Of a stretch of DNA of 47,894 bases, positions 22,757 through 31,895 are shown piece after piece (position 1 is the first letter of the stretch; each line of letters starts with the position of its first letter). A program made the translations under genes and the position numbers. Under the pieces are notes generated by a model. That model searched no databases, was not told the origin of the DNA, and saw only the letters and a program-made list of their open reading frames with translations. Origin of the DNA: Pseudoxanthomonas sangjuensis (GTDB lineage: Bacteria; Pseudomonadota; Gammaproteobacteria; Xanthomonadales; Xanthomonadaceae); contig NZ_PDWR01000027.1 of assembly GCF_010211755.1 (NCBI RefSeq), positions 1 through 47,894 of the forward strand. Direction: 5' to 3'.

Positions 22757-24346
22757 TCAGTTTTGCTGCAGCGGCTTGCGCGGCAGCTTCTGGTCGCGCA
22801 TCGCCGCGTTGTAGGCGAACGCGGCCACTATCGCCGCGGCCTGCTTCAGGTCGTCGGCCGACGCGTGGTCGTAGGTATCCAGGTCGGTGTGGTGGGCGTT
22901 GGCGAAGTAGTCCAGGCCGTCCTGTACGAACTGGAAGCCCGGCAGGCCGACGCGGTCGAACGAGATGTGGTCGGTGCTGCCGGTGTTGCGGCTGGTGACG
23001 ATGGTCGCGCCGACGTCGTTGAACGGCTTCAGCCATTCCGCGAAGATCGGCATCGCCGCCTGGTTTTCCTGCGCGTAAACGCCGCGGATCTTGCCCGAGC
23101 CGTTGTCCAGATTGAAGTACGCGGCCAGTTTCTCGTAGCCGGGCTTGCGCTGCAGCGCGCCGGTCGGCTCGCGGAAGAACGCCGGCAGCTTCTTCTGCTC
23201 GGGGTCGGTCGGTTCCGGGTACGCGGCGAAGTGCTGGGCGACGTAGGCCGCCGAGCCGATCAGGCCCTGTTCCTCGCCGCTCCACAGCGCGATGCGGATG
23301 GTGCGCTTCGGCTTCGCGCCGACCGCCTTGAGGATGCGCATCGCCTCCATCATCACCGCCACGCCGGCGCCGTTATCGGCCGCGCCGGTGCCGGCGTGCC
23401 ACGAGTCCATGTGCGCGCCGATCATCACCACCTCGTCGCCCTTGCCGCTGCCGGGGATCTCGGCGATGGTGTTGTAGCCGGGATCGTTGCCGTCGCTGGT
23501 AAAGCCTGCGTCGACGTTGACGCGCAGGCGCACGGTCTCGTTGCGGTCCAGCGCGCGCAGCAGCGGATTGTAGTGCTCGGCGGCGACGACCAGTTCCGGG
23601 ATGCCCGCCGATTCGCCGGCGCGGCGCGAACCGCCGCCCTGCACGGTGAGGATGCCGTTGTCGCGGCTGCTGATGCTCAGCGCGGCCAATGCGCCCTCCT
23701 CGACCAGGAAGCCGTTGATCTCCTTGGCCAGCTCGATGCGCTTGGCGTATTCGTCAAGCCGCTTCTTGCGTTCGGCGGGGTCCCGGGCCTTCGGCACGGC
23801 GAAGTCGAGCAGTTCCTCCAGGCCCTTTTCGTCGTAGCGCTTGCTGTCGGCCTCGGTGCCGGGCTTGTATTCGCGCGCTTCGCTGAGCAGCACGATCCTG
23901 CCCTTCAGCTTGCCCTTGTACTTGTCCAGGTCGGCCTTGCTCTTCACGCTGACCGCGACGGCCTCGCCCTCGACCGTACCGCGGGTGCCCGGCGTCCACG
24001 CCTTCGGCAGCGCGTGCAGCGGCAGCGCGCGCGGCGCCAGTTGCTCGACGCTGGCCGAACGGAACGCCCAGCCGCGGCCGAAGTCGTCGAAGGACTCGTC
24101 GTGGATGTTGGACAGGCCCCATTCCTTGAACTTGGAGCGGGTCCATTCGTTGGCCTGCGCCATCGCCGGCGAATTGGTCAGACGCGGACCGATGTCCTCG
24201 GTCAGGTGGCCCAGGGTCTGCATCACCTGCGACCGGTAGAATGCCTCCTGGCGGATGCGGCCGACCATGTCCAGATCGACCGGTTCCCCTGCCTGGGCCA
24301 CGCCGGCCAGGCCCAGGCACAACACCAGCAAACTCCGCTTGACCAC
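22757..24346 (-). CDS. Secreted M28-family zinc aminopeptidase/carboxypeptidase
   Basis: A 529-aa exported peptidase. The signal peptide is residues 1-19 (LAGVAQA). A protease-associated (PA-like) insert lies around residues 120-270. The M28 catalytic domain has H312 (GAHMDSW), bridging D324 (AADNGAG), E358/E359 (SGEEQG) and the late NAHHTDLDTYDH histidines. It resembles plasma glutamate carboxypeptidase-like proteins common in Xanthomonadaceae. The start is GTG at 24346 with a purine-rich GGGGGAGAGAGGA upstream. It is probably involved in scavenging peptides from the surroundings. Confidence 0.92.
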   Translation of the reverse strand: MVKRSLLVLCLGLAGVAQAGEPVDLDMVGRIRQEAFYRSQVMQTLGHLTEDIGPRLTNSPAMAQANEWTRSKFKEWGLSNIHDESFDDFGRGWAFRSASVEQLAPRALPLHALPKAWTPGTRGTVEGEAVAVSVKSKADLDKYKGKLKGRIVLLSEAREYKPGTEADSKRYDEKGLEELLDFAVPKARDPAERKKRLDEYAKRIELAKEINGFLVEEGALAALSISSRDNGILTVQGGGSRRAGESAGIPELVVAAEHYNPLLRALDRNETVRLRVNVDAGFTSDGNDPGYNTIAEIPGSGKGDEVVMIGAHMDSWHAGTGAADNGAGVAVMMEAMRILKAVGAKPKRTIRIALWSGEEQGLIGSAAYVAQHFAAYPEPTDPEQKKLPAFFREPTGALQRKPGYEKLAAYFNLDNGSGKIRGVYAQENQAAMPIFAEWLKPFNDVGATIVTSRNTGSTDHISFDRVGLPGFQFVQDGLDYFANAHHTDLDTYDHASADDLKQAAAIVAAFAYNAAMRDQKLPRKPLQQN

Positions 24347-24549
24347 GTCCTCTCTCCCCCGGGCATTCCCGATGACACGAAAGCGCCGAGTCTAGACAGG
24401 GTCGAGGGGCCGCGTCTGTCCGCCATTGGTCATGGTCGGCCTTGCAGCGGCGGCACAAGCCGCGACTGCCTCCGTCGGCGCTTCGCGGACAATTCCGCGG
24501 GTTCGCGGACGGTTCCCGCCTGCCATTCGGCCGTTGAAAGCCGCCGCTG

Positions 24550-25434
24550 CTACAGCGTCTCGACCCGTGCCCGCGCGATGCCCGGCGCCAGCTGGCCGGC
24601 CCAGTCGCGGTCGTTGGCGACCTGCGCCCCGGCGCGGCTGGCCGCGAGGGCGTCGAAATCGAGGTCGGCGACGGCCCATGCCTGGTCGCCGCGGGTCTGC
24701 GCGACGATGCCGTCGGCGGGAAAGCCCCGGTCCATCGGCGCGTAGATCGCCGCCTCGCCGGTATTGACGCCCAGCGCCGGGCTCCACGCCGCCTCGCCCG
24801 CGGTCCCCGCCTGCGCGACGAAGACCCGGTTCTCCAGCGCGCGCGCCAGGCAGCCGACGCGCACCCGGGTCGCGCCCGCCTCGGTATCGGTGCAGCTGGG
24901 GACGACGAGCAGGTGCGCGCCCGCCTCGCACTGCGCGCGCACCGGCAACGGGAACTCGCAGTCGTAGCAGACCGCGATGCCGGCGCGGATGCCATCGGCG
25001 GCGAACGCCTTCAGTTCGTCGCCGCCTTCGATGACGCCGGCGGCCTTCTCGAAACCGGTCAACTGCAGTTTGTCCTGCCAGCCGTGCGCACCGTCCGGCG
25101 TGAACCAGTCGCAGCGGTTGCGGTAGCGGCCGTCCCGGTTTGCCGCCAGCAGGAAGCTGCCGGCGACGATGTGCATGCGCTTCTGCATCGCCAGGCGCGA
25201 AAACAGCGCCAGCCAGTGGCAGCGATAGGGCTGGATCGCCGCCAGCGAAGCCTGCAGGTCGCCGCGCACGTCCGCCGTGCAGGTCGCGCCCAGTTCCAGC
25301 GACAGGTATTCGGGCAGCACCGCGATGCGCGCGCCGGCCGCGGCGGCCGCGCCGATCGCGGCTTCCACCCCGGCGGCGAACTCGTCGAAGTCGCGAGGCT
25401 CGCCGATCCGGTACTTGGCCACCGCCACCTTCAT
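24550..25434 (-). CDS. Carbon-nitrogen hydrolase (nitrilase superfamily)
   Basis: A 294-aa amidase-like enzyme. The Glu-Lys-Cys triad is visible at E42 (VLPEYLSLE), K122 (DKLQLTGFE) and C156 (AVCYDCEFP). Members split amides or nitriles such as omega-amides or N-carbamoyl compounds; the substrate here is unknown. Its start codon overlaps the stop of the upstream acetyltransferase gene as ATGA, a recurring fusion or pairing of these two families. A 203-bp gap between this gene and the M28 gene holds only a small CGCGGA/TCCGCG hairpin at 24484-24499. Confidence 0.9.
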   Translation of the reverse strand: MKVAVAKYRIGEPRDFDEFAAGVEAAIGAAAAAGARIAVLPEYLSLELGATCTADVRGDLQASLAAIQPYRCHWLALFSRLAMQKRMHIVAGSFLLAANRDGRYRNRCDWFTPDGAHGWQDKLQLTGFEKAAGVIEGGDELKAFAADGIRAGIAVCYDCEFPLPVRAQCEAGAHLLVVPSCTDTEAGATRVRVGCLARALENRVFVAQAGTAGEAAWSPALGVNTGEAAIYAPMDRGFPADGIVAQTRGDQAWAVADLDFDALAASRAGAQVANDRDWAGQLAPGIARARVETL

Positions 25435-26033
25435 CGCCTTCCGCTCCAGTCGCGCAGCCAGAAAGTCAGCTCGTGGTCGATCTCGCCACGGCCGATCTCG
25501 TTCCATTCCAGCCGCATCGTCATGCCGGGGCGGCGCGCGTAGCCGCGCTTGATCCAGAACGCCTTGTTGCTGCGGTAACCGGCCGGCCTGCGGGGGTCGT
25601 CATCGCCGCGATCGACTGCACAGAACGCGGTGATGCCCAGGCCCAGCTCGCGCGCCCGCGCCTCGCGCGCGTCGAAGAAGACATGGCCGATGCCGCCGCC
25701 GCGATATCCCGGCAGCAACACCGATTCGCCGAAATAGAACACGTCGCCGATGGCGATGTCCTGCCCGATGAAAGGCGACTTGAATGCATCGGTCTCGTCG
25801 GCCAGCGGCAGGCCGGTCGAGGCGCCGACGACCTCGTCGCCATCGATCGCGAGCACGAACACGCTGCCCGGCGATTTCGCGTAGGTGGCCAGGTATTCCT
25901 TCTCGTAGTCCGGCGCGCCCTCGTACAGGTACGGCCAGTCGCGGAACACGGCGATGCGCAGCCGCGCCACGGCGTCGAGCCAGGGCTCGACTTCGTTGCC
26001 GTGGAAGATCTCGATGCGATGGGCGGGGGCCAT
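25431..26033 (-). CDS. GNAT-family N-acetyltransferase
   Basis: A 200-aa acetyltransferase. The acetyl-CoA pyrophosphate-binding motif is LLPGYRGGGIGHVFF (about residues 107-121, R/QxxGxG/A type), with a beta-bulge region VFYFGESV before it. The C-terminal SNKAFWIKRGY is the usual GNAT ending. It is translationally coupled to the nitrilase-superfamily gene. In some bacteria the two domains occur as one polypeptide, so they probably act on the same compound. Confidence 0.87.
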   Translation of the reverse strand: MAPAHRIEIFHGNEVEPWLDAVARLRIAVFRDWPYLYEGAPDYEKEYLATYAKSPGSVFVLAIDGDEVVGASTGLPLADETDAFKSPFIGQDIAIGDVFYFGESVLLPGYRGGGIGHVFFDAREARARELGLGITAFCAVDRGDDDPRRPAGYRSNKAFWIKRGYARRPGMTMRLEWNEIGRGEIDHELTFWLRDWSGRR

Positions 26034-26085
26034 GCGCGAACTTTAACGTACGCCGCCGGCCACGACGACCGCGACGGCGCGGCGT

Positions 26086-26472
26086 TCAGTCGCGCCAGAG
26101 GTAAACCACCATGCGTTCGGCGGGCACGACCACGATCAACCCGCGTCCATCGTGGCGCGAGGTGAAATACACGCCGCCGGCCTCCACCGGCACGCGGCGC
26201 CACGGGCGGTAGCGGGCGGGCGCGGCGAAGCGCCCCAGCGGTTCGCGCGCGACCAGCGCCTTGCGCAGGAAGGCGTCGGGGTCGGCCTGCAATTCGCGGG
26301 CGCTGGCTTCGCACAGGCGGAACGCGACCGTACCGCTGGACGGACGCCGCAGCGGGAACAGCAGCGCCGCCAGCCCCGCTTCGCTGGCGTCCTCGAGCGC
26401 GACGCCGGAGGTCGCAAGGACCTCCGGCAGCACGCGGCGCGCGCGCCTGTGCACGGCTTCGGCGTTCAGCAC
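26086..26472 (-). CDS. Hypothetical protein downstream of creD
   Basis: A 128-aa frame beginning with GTG at 26472, eight bases after the creD stop, so it is probably the last gene of the cre operon. I do not recognise the family. It is Arg/Ala-rich with alternating hydrophobic strands near the end (GGVYFTSRHDGRGLIVVVPAERMVVYL) and no membrane helix. No clear ribosome site precedes the GTG. The same frame stays open far upstream as an antisense-like shadow of creD, so the start is the weakest part of the call. Confidence 0.5.
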   Translation of the reverse strand: MLNAEAVHRRARRVLPEVLATSGVALEDASEAGLAALLFPLRRPSSGTVAFRLCEASARELQADPDAFLRKALVAREPLGRFAAPARYRPWRRVPVEAGGVYFTSRHDGRGLIVVVPAERMVVYLWRD

Positions 26473-26480
26473 GGCCGGCC

Positions 26481-27785
26481 TCAGCGCAGCGAAGTACCGA
26501 GTTCGTACCAGTCGACCTTGCGGGTGATCCACATGATCGTGGCGAGGATGCCGAACAGCAGCAGCGAGCCCATCAGCAGCGCGTTGTCCTCCGACAGCAG
26601 CAAGGTGTAGAGCACGCCGTACAGCGCGGTCAGCATGGTCGCGAAGCCGGAGGCGCGCAGCCAGCTCTTCAGCACCCCGGACAAGTAGACGAACTGCAGG
26701 CCGATGCACGCCGCCGCCGACGCCAGGTAGGCCTGCCAGAACGCGACGTGCTCGGACAGGCTGAGCAGCAGCAGGAAGAAGATCGCCAGCGCCAGCCCGA
26801 CCAGCAGGTACTGCAGCGGGTGGATCGGCAGGCGCTTGATCAGCTCGAACAGGCCGAAGCCGACGAAGGTCAGCACCACGAACAGGATGCCGTACTTGCT
26901 GGCGCGGTCGGCCAGCGTGTAGACGTCGACCGGGTCGATCAGGCCGATCTTGACGCTGTCGGCATCGAAGTCCCCGGCCTGCATGCGCGACTGGATGTTG
27001 CTGCTCAGCGAGGAAATGTCCCAGGTCGCATTGAAGCCGCCGGGGCCGGTTTCGCTGCGCGGCGAATAGCCATCGAACTTCGGATGCGGCCATGGCGACC
27101 CGAGGACGATGTGGTTGCCGTTGCCGACCGGGGCCACCGACAGCGACTGCGTCCCCTTCAGCACGAAATCCATTTCCACCCGGTGCCCGCCGACCTTGCC
27201 GTCGCTCGCGGCCGGCAGCATCGCGTGCAGGCCATCGAGTCCCTTGAGCTCGCTCGTCCCCGCCTGCAGCGGCAACGCCGCGCCGTCGAGGCGCAGCACC
27301 GGCGTACCGACCAGCCCGCGCACATCGGAGATCCCGAACGCCAGGTACGGGATCCCGTACTCCCGGCTGACGCCGTTCGCGGCCAGCGGAAGCTTGTCGT
27401 CGAACTCCGCCTTCAGTTTCGCCTTCCATTCGTAGACCGGGACCTCGTACAGGCCGGACTTCAGCCGCCTCGGCTCCAGCCGCCCAACGATGTCGAGCGA
27501 AACCGGCACCTGCAGGCTGTACCCGCTGCTGCGCTCGACGCGGTTGCGGGTGACGCCGTCGTCGCCGACATAGGTCACGGTCTGCGTGTCGGTCCACGGC
27601 ACGACCCGCAGCGGGCCGACGAAACGCTGTGAGCCGGCATTGTTCTGCACGACCCGCTGCACCGCCTGCGCGCGATAGGACTCGCGTTCTCCGATCAGCC
27701 CGCGGATCAGGGCCAGGGGTATCAGCAGCAACAGCACCAGGCCGCCGACGGTCAGGAAACGCAACAACAATCGGAACGATTTCAT
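26481..27785 (-). CDS. creD: Inner-membrane protein CreD
   Basis: A 434-aa membrane protein of the CreD family. An N-terminal helix (about 7-28) is followed by a large periplasmic domain (30-300), then a cluster of five or six helices in the C-terminal third. In E. coli and Pseudomonas, CreD is the main CreBC target and affects envelope integrity, beta-lactam response and colicin tolerance. It lies 91 bp after creC with a cre-tag-like sequence between them. Confidence 0.93.
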   Translation of the reverse strand: MKSFRLLLRFLTVGGLVLLLLIPLALIRGLIGERESYRAQAVQRVVQNNAGSQRFVGPLRVVPWTDTQTVTYVGDDGVTRNRVERSSGYSLQVPVSLDIVGRLEPRRLKSGLYEVPVYEWKAKLKAEFDDKLPLAANGVSREYGIPYLAFGISDVRGLVGTPVLRLDGAALPLQAGTSELKGLDGLHAMLPAASDGKVGGHRVEMDFVLKGTQSLSVAPVGNGNHIVLGSPWPHPKFDGYSPRSETGPGGFNATWDISSLSSNIQSRMQAGDFDADSVKIGLIDPVDVYTLADRASKYGILFVVLTFVGFGLFELIKRLPIHPLQYLLVGLALAIFFLLLLSLSEHVAFWQAYLASAAACIGLQFVYLSGVLKSWLRASGFATMLTALYGVLYTLLLSEDNALLMGSLLLFGILATIMWITRKVDWYELGTSLR

Positions 27786-27852
27786 GCGGGCTCGCCGGTT
27801 GTGGAGACATGGCAAGCCTGCGCCCCCGGCGTGGGCCGGGTTTGTGGCGAAT

Positions 27853-27868
27853 TTGAAGCGGAGGTGAA
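27853..27868 (-). promoter_or_regulatory. cre tag (CreB binding site) before creD
   Basis: On the minus strand the site reads TTCAC-CTCCGC-TTCAA. The published cre tag is TTCAC-N6-TTCAC, so nine of ten defined bases match. It lies 67 bp before the creD start, inside the creC-creD gap. Confidence 0.7.
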
Positions 27869-27876
27869 GTCGGCGG

Positions 27877-29310
27877 TCAGGCCGGCGGCAGGCGCAGCAC
27901 GGCCTCCGTGCCGCCATCGTCGCGGTTGCGCAGGCTGGCGCTGCCGCCGTGCAGGCGCGCGACCTCGCGCACGAACGGCAGCCCCAGGCCGGAGCTGCGC
28001 AGACCGGTGTCCGGCCGTGCCAGCGAGTAGAAGCGCTCGAAGATGCGTTCCCGCGCGAAATCCGGCACGCCCGGGCCGCGGTCGCGTACCGCGATGGCGA
28101 CGTCGCCGCCGTCGCGGGCGGCCGCGAGTTCGACCGTTCCGCCCGGCGGCGAGAACGCGATGGCGTTGTCGAGCAGGTTCGACAGCGCCTGCCGCAGCAG
28201 GAACGGGTCGCCTTCGACCGCGAGCGGCGGTTCCGGCATCCGCAGCGACAGGCGCAGCCCGCGCGTTTCGATCTGCGCGGCCTCGGCCTCGGCGACCTGC
28301 GCCAGCAGCGCGGCGACGTCGATCCGTTCGCGCTTCTGCAGCCAGCCGTGCTGCTCGACCTCGGCCAATGCCAGCAGCTTGTCGATGGTCTCGGTCAGGC
28401 GCTGCTCCTGCGTGCTGATGTTCTGCAGGAAGCGCAGCCTGTCGGCTTCCGGCATCGGCTCCTGCAGCAGTTCGGCCGCACCGCGGATCGCCGCCAGCGG
28501 GCTCTTCATCTCGTGGGTCAGCGACTGCACGTACTGCTCGACGTAGGCCTTGCCTTCCAGCTTCACCCGCATCGCCTCGAGCGCGCGGCCGAGCTGACCG
28601 ATCTGGTCGCGGCCCTGCGGCGGCGGCGGCGCGGGCGCGCCGACGCTGACCGCGTGCGCGTAGTCGGTCAGCCGGTTGATCCGCAGCATCAGCCACACCG
28701 TCACCAGCAGGCCGATCAGCGCCGACAGGCCGATCAGCCACGCCCCGCGCAGCATGATGTTGCGCTGGCTGGCGGCGATGAACGGCTCGAACGCGGCGTT
28801 CGGCTGGGCCACGCTGAGCACGCCGATCAGCCTGCCCGCGTCGTCGCGGATCGGCGCGGCCACGTGCATGACGGTGCGGATGTCGTCGCCGGGCGACTCC
28901 GGGCTGGAGCGCGCGCCGTATTCGCCGCGCAGCGTGCGCAGCACGTCGTTCCAGCGCGAATTGTCGCGACCGACGTCGCGCCCCTCCGAATCGAAGACCA
29001 CGGTGCCGTGCGTATCGGTGACGGTGACGCGGAAATCGATGCCGCGCTTCCTGAACTGCCAGATCTGCGCGTCCGGGTCGCGCCGCTGCGCCTTCGCCAC
29101 GCGCGCGGCGAAGCGGCCGTCGGCGATGTGCCCACTTTCCATGTCGTCCGCAGCCAGTTCCGCCAGCAGGTTGGCGGTGTCGACCAGGGTGGACTCGATC
29201 GACTGGCGCACGCCCGGCTTCACTTCGTTGACGAACACGCGCATCACGAAGAACGCGGCAAGCCCGACGATCAGGAAGAAGCCGAGGACCAGGCGCAGGC
29301 CGAGGCGCAC
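27877..29310 (-). CDS. creC: Sensor histidine kinase CreC
   Basis: A 477-aa kinase. Transmembrane helices at about 6-24 and 188-208 enclose a periplasmic sensor domain, followed by a HAMP-like linker. The H box has H266 (SLTHEMKSPL), with the unusual EMKSP wording typical of CreC. The N box (NLLDNAIAFS), G1 (DRGPGV), F (ERFYSLAR) and G2 (SSGLGLPFVREV) motifs are complete. The start is GTG at 29310, one base after the creB stop codon. Confidence 0.94.
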   Translation of the reverse strand: MRLGLRLVLGFFLIVGLAAFFVMRVFVNEVKPGVRQSIESTLVDTANLLAELAADDMESGHIADGRFAARVAKAQRRDPDAQIWQFRKRGIDFRVTVTDTHGTVVFDSEGRDVGRDNSRWNDVLRTLRGEYGARSSPESPGDDIRTVMHVAAPIRDDAGRLIGVLSVAQPNAAFEPFIAASQRNIMLRGAWLIGLSALIGLLVTVWLMLRINRLTDYAHAVSVGAPAPPPPQGRDQIGQLGRALEAMRVKLEGKAYVEQYVQSLTHEMKSPLAAIRGAAELLQEPMPEADRLRFLQNISTQEQRLTETIDKLLALAEVEQHGWLQKRERIDVAALLAQVAEAEAAQIETRGLRLSLRMPEPPLAVEGDPFLLRQALSNLLDNAIAFSPPGGTVELAAARDGGDVAIAVRDRGPGVPDFARERIFERFYSLARPDTGLRSSGLGLPFVREVARLHGGSASLRNRDDGGTEAVLRLPPA

Positions 29311-29311
29311 G

Positions 29312-30016
29312 TCAGGCCTCGAGCGAGTAGCCCAGTCCGCGATGGGTGCGGATCGGGTCGGGATCGGCGCCGACCGCGCGCAGCTTGGCGCGCAGCGTCT
29401 TCACGTGGGTGTCGACGGTGCGGTCGGCGCTGTCGGCGTCGCTGTCCCAGCCGCGGTCCATCAGCTGCGCGCGGCTGAGGATGGCGCCGGGCCGCTGCAG
29501 CAGCGCCTCGAGCAGCGCGTACTCGTAGCGGGTCAGGTCGAGCGCCTGGCCGCGCCAGTGGATGCGGTGGCCTTCGCGGTCGATGGCGAAATCGCCCCGC
29601 TGCAGCAGGCCGTGCGCGGCGATGCCGGCCTGCCCCGCCGGCTGGCTGCGGCGCAGCCGCGCGCGCACCCGCGCGACCAGTTCGCGCGGCGAGAACGGCT
29701 TGGCGATGTAGTCGTCGGCGCCCAGTTCCAGGCCGAGCACGCGGTCGACCTCGTCGTTGCGCGCGGTCAGGAAGATCACCGGCACCCCGCTGACCCACGC
29801 CTCGCTGGAGCCGCGCAGTTCACGGCACACGTCGAAGCCGCTGGCGTCGGGCAGGCCCACGTCCAGCACCACCACGTCGATGCCGCCGGCGCGCACCCGC
29901 GGCGCCACTTCCCGGCCGAGCAGGCAGTGCTGCGCGTCCATGCCCTCGCTGCGCAGCGCGTACAGCACCGCGTCGGCGATGGCGGGTTCGTCTTCGGCGA
30001 CCAGGATGGTGGGCAT
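29312..30016 (-). CDS. creB: Response regulator CreB
   Basis: A 234-aa OmpR-type regulator with acidic E8-D9-E10, phosphorylation site D52 (VVVLDVGLPD) and the conserved Lys in YIAKPFSPREL. Its winged-helix domain ends THRGLGYSL. MPTILVAEDE is the usual CreB start, but an ATG four codons upstream (30028) has AGGGG eight nucleotides before it and may be used. First gene of creB-creC-creD, divergent from rlmJ with only 48 bp between them. Confidence 0.93.
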   Translation of the reverse strand: MPTILVAEDEPAIADAVLYALRSEGMDAQHCLLGREVAPRVRAGGIDVVVLDVGLPDASGFDVCRELRGSSEAWVSGVPVIFLTARNDEVDRVLGLELGADDYIAKPFSPRELVARVRARLRRSQPAGQAGIAAHGLLQRGDFAIDREGHRIHWRGQALDLTRYEYALLEALLQRPGAILSRAQLMDRGWDSDADSADRTVDTHVKTLRAKLRAVGADPDPIRTHRGLGYSLEA

Positions 30017-30064
30017 GGTGCGAAGCATAGTCGGAGCCCCTGCCCCGCCGCTATGCTGCGCGGC

Positions 30065-30922
30065 ATGAATTACCGCCACGCCTTCCATGCCGGCAACCAC
30101 GCCGACGCGCTCAAGCACACGGTGCTGCTGGCCCTGCTCGACGCACTGAAGCGCAAGGACGGCCCGTTCTTCGTGCTCGACACCCATGCCGGGCGCGGCC
30201 GCTACGCGCTGTCGGCCGAGGCAAGCCGCAAGACCGCCGAGGCCGAGACCGGCATCGGCAGGCTGCGCGGCCAGGCCGGCCTGCCGGAGGCGTTGCGGCG
30301 CTACCTCGACGCCGTCGCAGCCTTCAATCCGGAAGGCGGCACCGAGGTCTATCCGGGGTCGCCGCTGCTGGTCGCGAACGAACTGCGCGAAAACGACCGG
30401 CTCGCCGCCTGCGAACTGCAGCCGGAGGAAGCGGCGGCGCTGAAATCGCTGTTCGCGCACGACCCGCGCGTGGCCGTGCATGCGCGAGATGGTTACGCCG
30501 CGGTGAAGGCGTTGTTGCCGCCAAGGCTCGGCGCGACGAAGTTCGCCCGCGGCCTGGTGCTGATCGACCCGCCGTACGAGGCGCAGGACGCCGAATACCC
30601 GCTGGTCGCCGCCGCGTTGCGCGAGGGCCTGCAGCGCTGGCCGAACGCGACCTACGCGGTGTGGTACCCGGTCAAGCAGCGCCGCAGCCTGCAGCCGTTC
30701 CTGCGCAAGGTCGCCGTGCTGGACGCCAAATCCGTCCTGCTCGCGGAATTGCTGGTGCGCCCGGACGACTCGCCGCTGCGCCTCAACGGCAGCGGCATGC
30801 TGCTGCTCAACCCGCCGTGGCAGTTCGACCGGGCCATCGCGCCGGCGCTGCCGGTGTTGCAGCGACTGCTCGGCGAAGCCGGGGCTTCGACGCGGCTGGA
30901 ATGGCTGCGCGAAAGCGGCTGA
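30065..30922 (+). CDS. rlmJ: 23S rRNA (adenine2030-N6)-methyltransferase
   Basis: A 285-aa SAM-dependent enzyme that methylates A2030 of 23S rRNA. NYRHAFHAGNHADALKH is the RlmJ signature. The catalytic DPPY motif begins at D168 (VLIDPPYEAQ), and LNPPWQFD ends the domain. The length agrees with E. coli RlmJ (280 aa). The frame remains open far upstream through creC/creB antisense, which is not coding. It ends 6 bp before the convergent cation-efflux gene. Confidence 0.95.
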   Translation: MNYRHAFHAGNHADALKHTVLLALLDALKRKDGPFFVLDTHAGRGRYALSAEASRKTAEAETGIGRLRGQAGLPEALRRYLDAVAAFNPEGGTEVYPGSPLLVANELRENDRLAACELQPEEAAALKSLFAHDPRVAVHARDGYAAVKALLPPRLGATKFARGLVLIDPPYEAQDAEYPLVAAALREGLQRWPNATYAVWYPVKQRRSLQPFLRKVAVLDAKSVLLAELLVRPDDSPLRLNGSGMLLLNPPWQFDRAIAPALPVLQRLLGEAGASTRLEWLRESG

Positions 30923-30928
30923 GACGCG

Positions 30929-31840
30929 TCAGCCGCGCGGCGTATCCGGTTCGAAGAAGGTCCAGCGCACCGCCGGGAACGCCGCCTTCAGTTCGTCCTC
31001 GACCCGCTCGATGTCGGCCAGCAATGCGCCGGCGTCGGCCTTCTCGCACATCACCGCCTGCACCGACAGCACCACCTCGTTGCCGTGCTGCATCGGGATG
31101 ACGCGGATCAGGTGGTCGATTTCCCGGCGTGCGAGCAACCACGCTACCAGCTTCTTCTCCAGCTCGGGCTCGACGCTCTGGCCGATCAGCATCGACTTGA
31201 CCTCGACCGCCACCAGCACCGCGACCACGATCAGCAGCGCGCCGATGGCGATGGTGCCCAGCGCGTCCCACAGCGGATTGCCGGTGACCACCGACAGCAC
31301 CACCGCGAAGAACGCCAGCACCAGGCCGACCAGCGCCGCCAGGTCCTCGCCGAAGATCACCACCAGCTCGGCCTCGCGGCTCTGCCGGAACCACTGCCAG
31401 ATGCCGCGCCCGCCGCGCACCTTGGCCACTTCCTGCAGGCAGGCGCGCATCGACACGCTTTCGGCGACGATGGCGAAGGCCAGCACGCCCAGCGCCCACC
31501 ACCACTGCTGCAGCGGCTCGGGGTGCTGCAGCTTGTGGACGCCTTCGTACAGCGAATACACGCCGCCGACGCTGAACAGCATCAGCGCGACCAGGAACGA
31601 CCAGAAGTAGATGGCGCGGCCATAGCCCAGCGGGTGGTCGGGCGTCGGTGGGCGCCTGGCCTGGCGCAGGCCCAGCAGCAGCAGCAACTGGTTGCCGCAA
31701 TCGGCGAAGGAGTGCACGGTTTCGGCCAGCATCGCGCCGGAACCGGTCACGAAGGCCGCCACGCCCTTGGCCACGGCGATGGCCAGGTTCGCGCCCAGCG
31801 CGAAAAGGATCGCGCGCGTAGAATCCCCACCACCCGACAT
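30929..31840 (-). CDS. Cation diffusion facilitator (CDF) metal efflux protein
   Basis: A 303-aa inner-membrane exporter with about six helices and a C-terminal metal-sensing domain (about 220-303). TM2 carries the metal site H43-SFA-D47. The second site is near GEDLAAL (Asp) in TM5. A HPLGYGRAIYFW segment between TM2 and TM3 is typical of the SLC30A9-like subgroup. It exports Zn, Co, Fe or Mn against protons; the specific metal is not predictable. It is divergent from the next GNAT gene. Confidence 0.9.
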   Translation of the reverse strand: MSGGGDSTRAILFALGANLAIAVAKGVAAFVTGSGAMLAETVHSFADCGNQLLLLLGLRQARRPPTPDHPLGYGRAIYFWSFLVALMLFSVGGVYSLYEGVHKLQHPEPLQQWWWALGVLAFAIVAESVSMRACLQEVAKVRGGRGIWQWFRQSREAELVVIFGEDLAALVGLVLAFFAVVLSVVTGNPLWDALGTIAIGALLIVVAVLVAVEVKSMLIGQSVEPELEKKLVAWLLARREIDHLIRVIPMQHGNEVVLSVQAVMCEKADAGALLADIERVEDELKAAFPAVRWTFFEPDTPRG

Positions 31841-31895
31841 CGGCCTTCCTTCGTCGTATCGTCGCCCGCAAAGTCTAAGGGATATCCCTGCCGCC

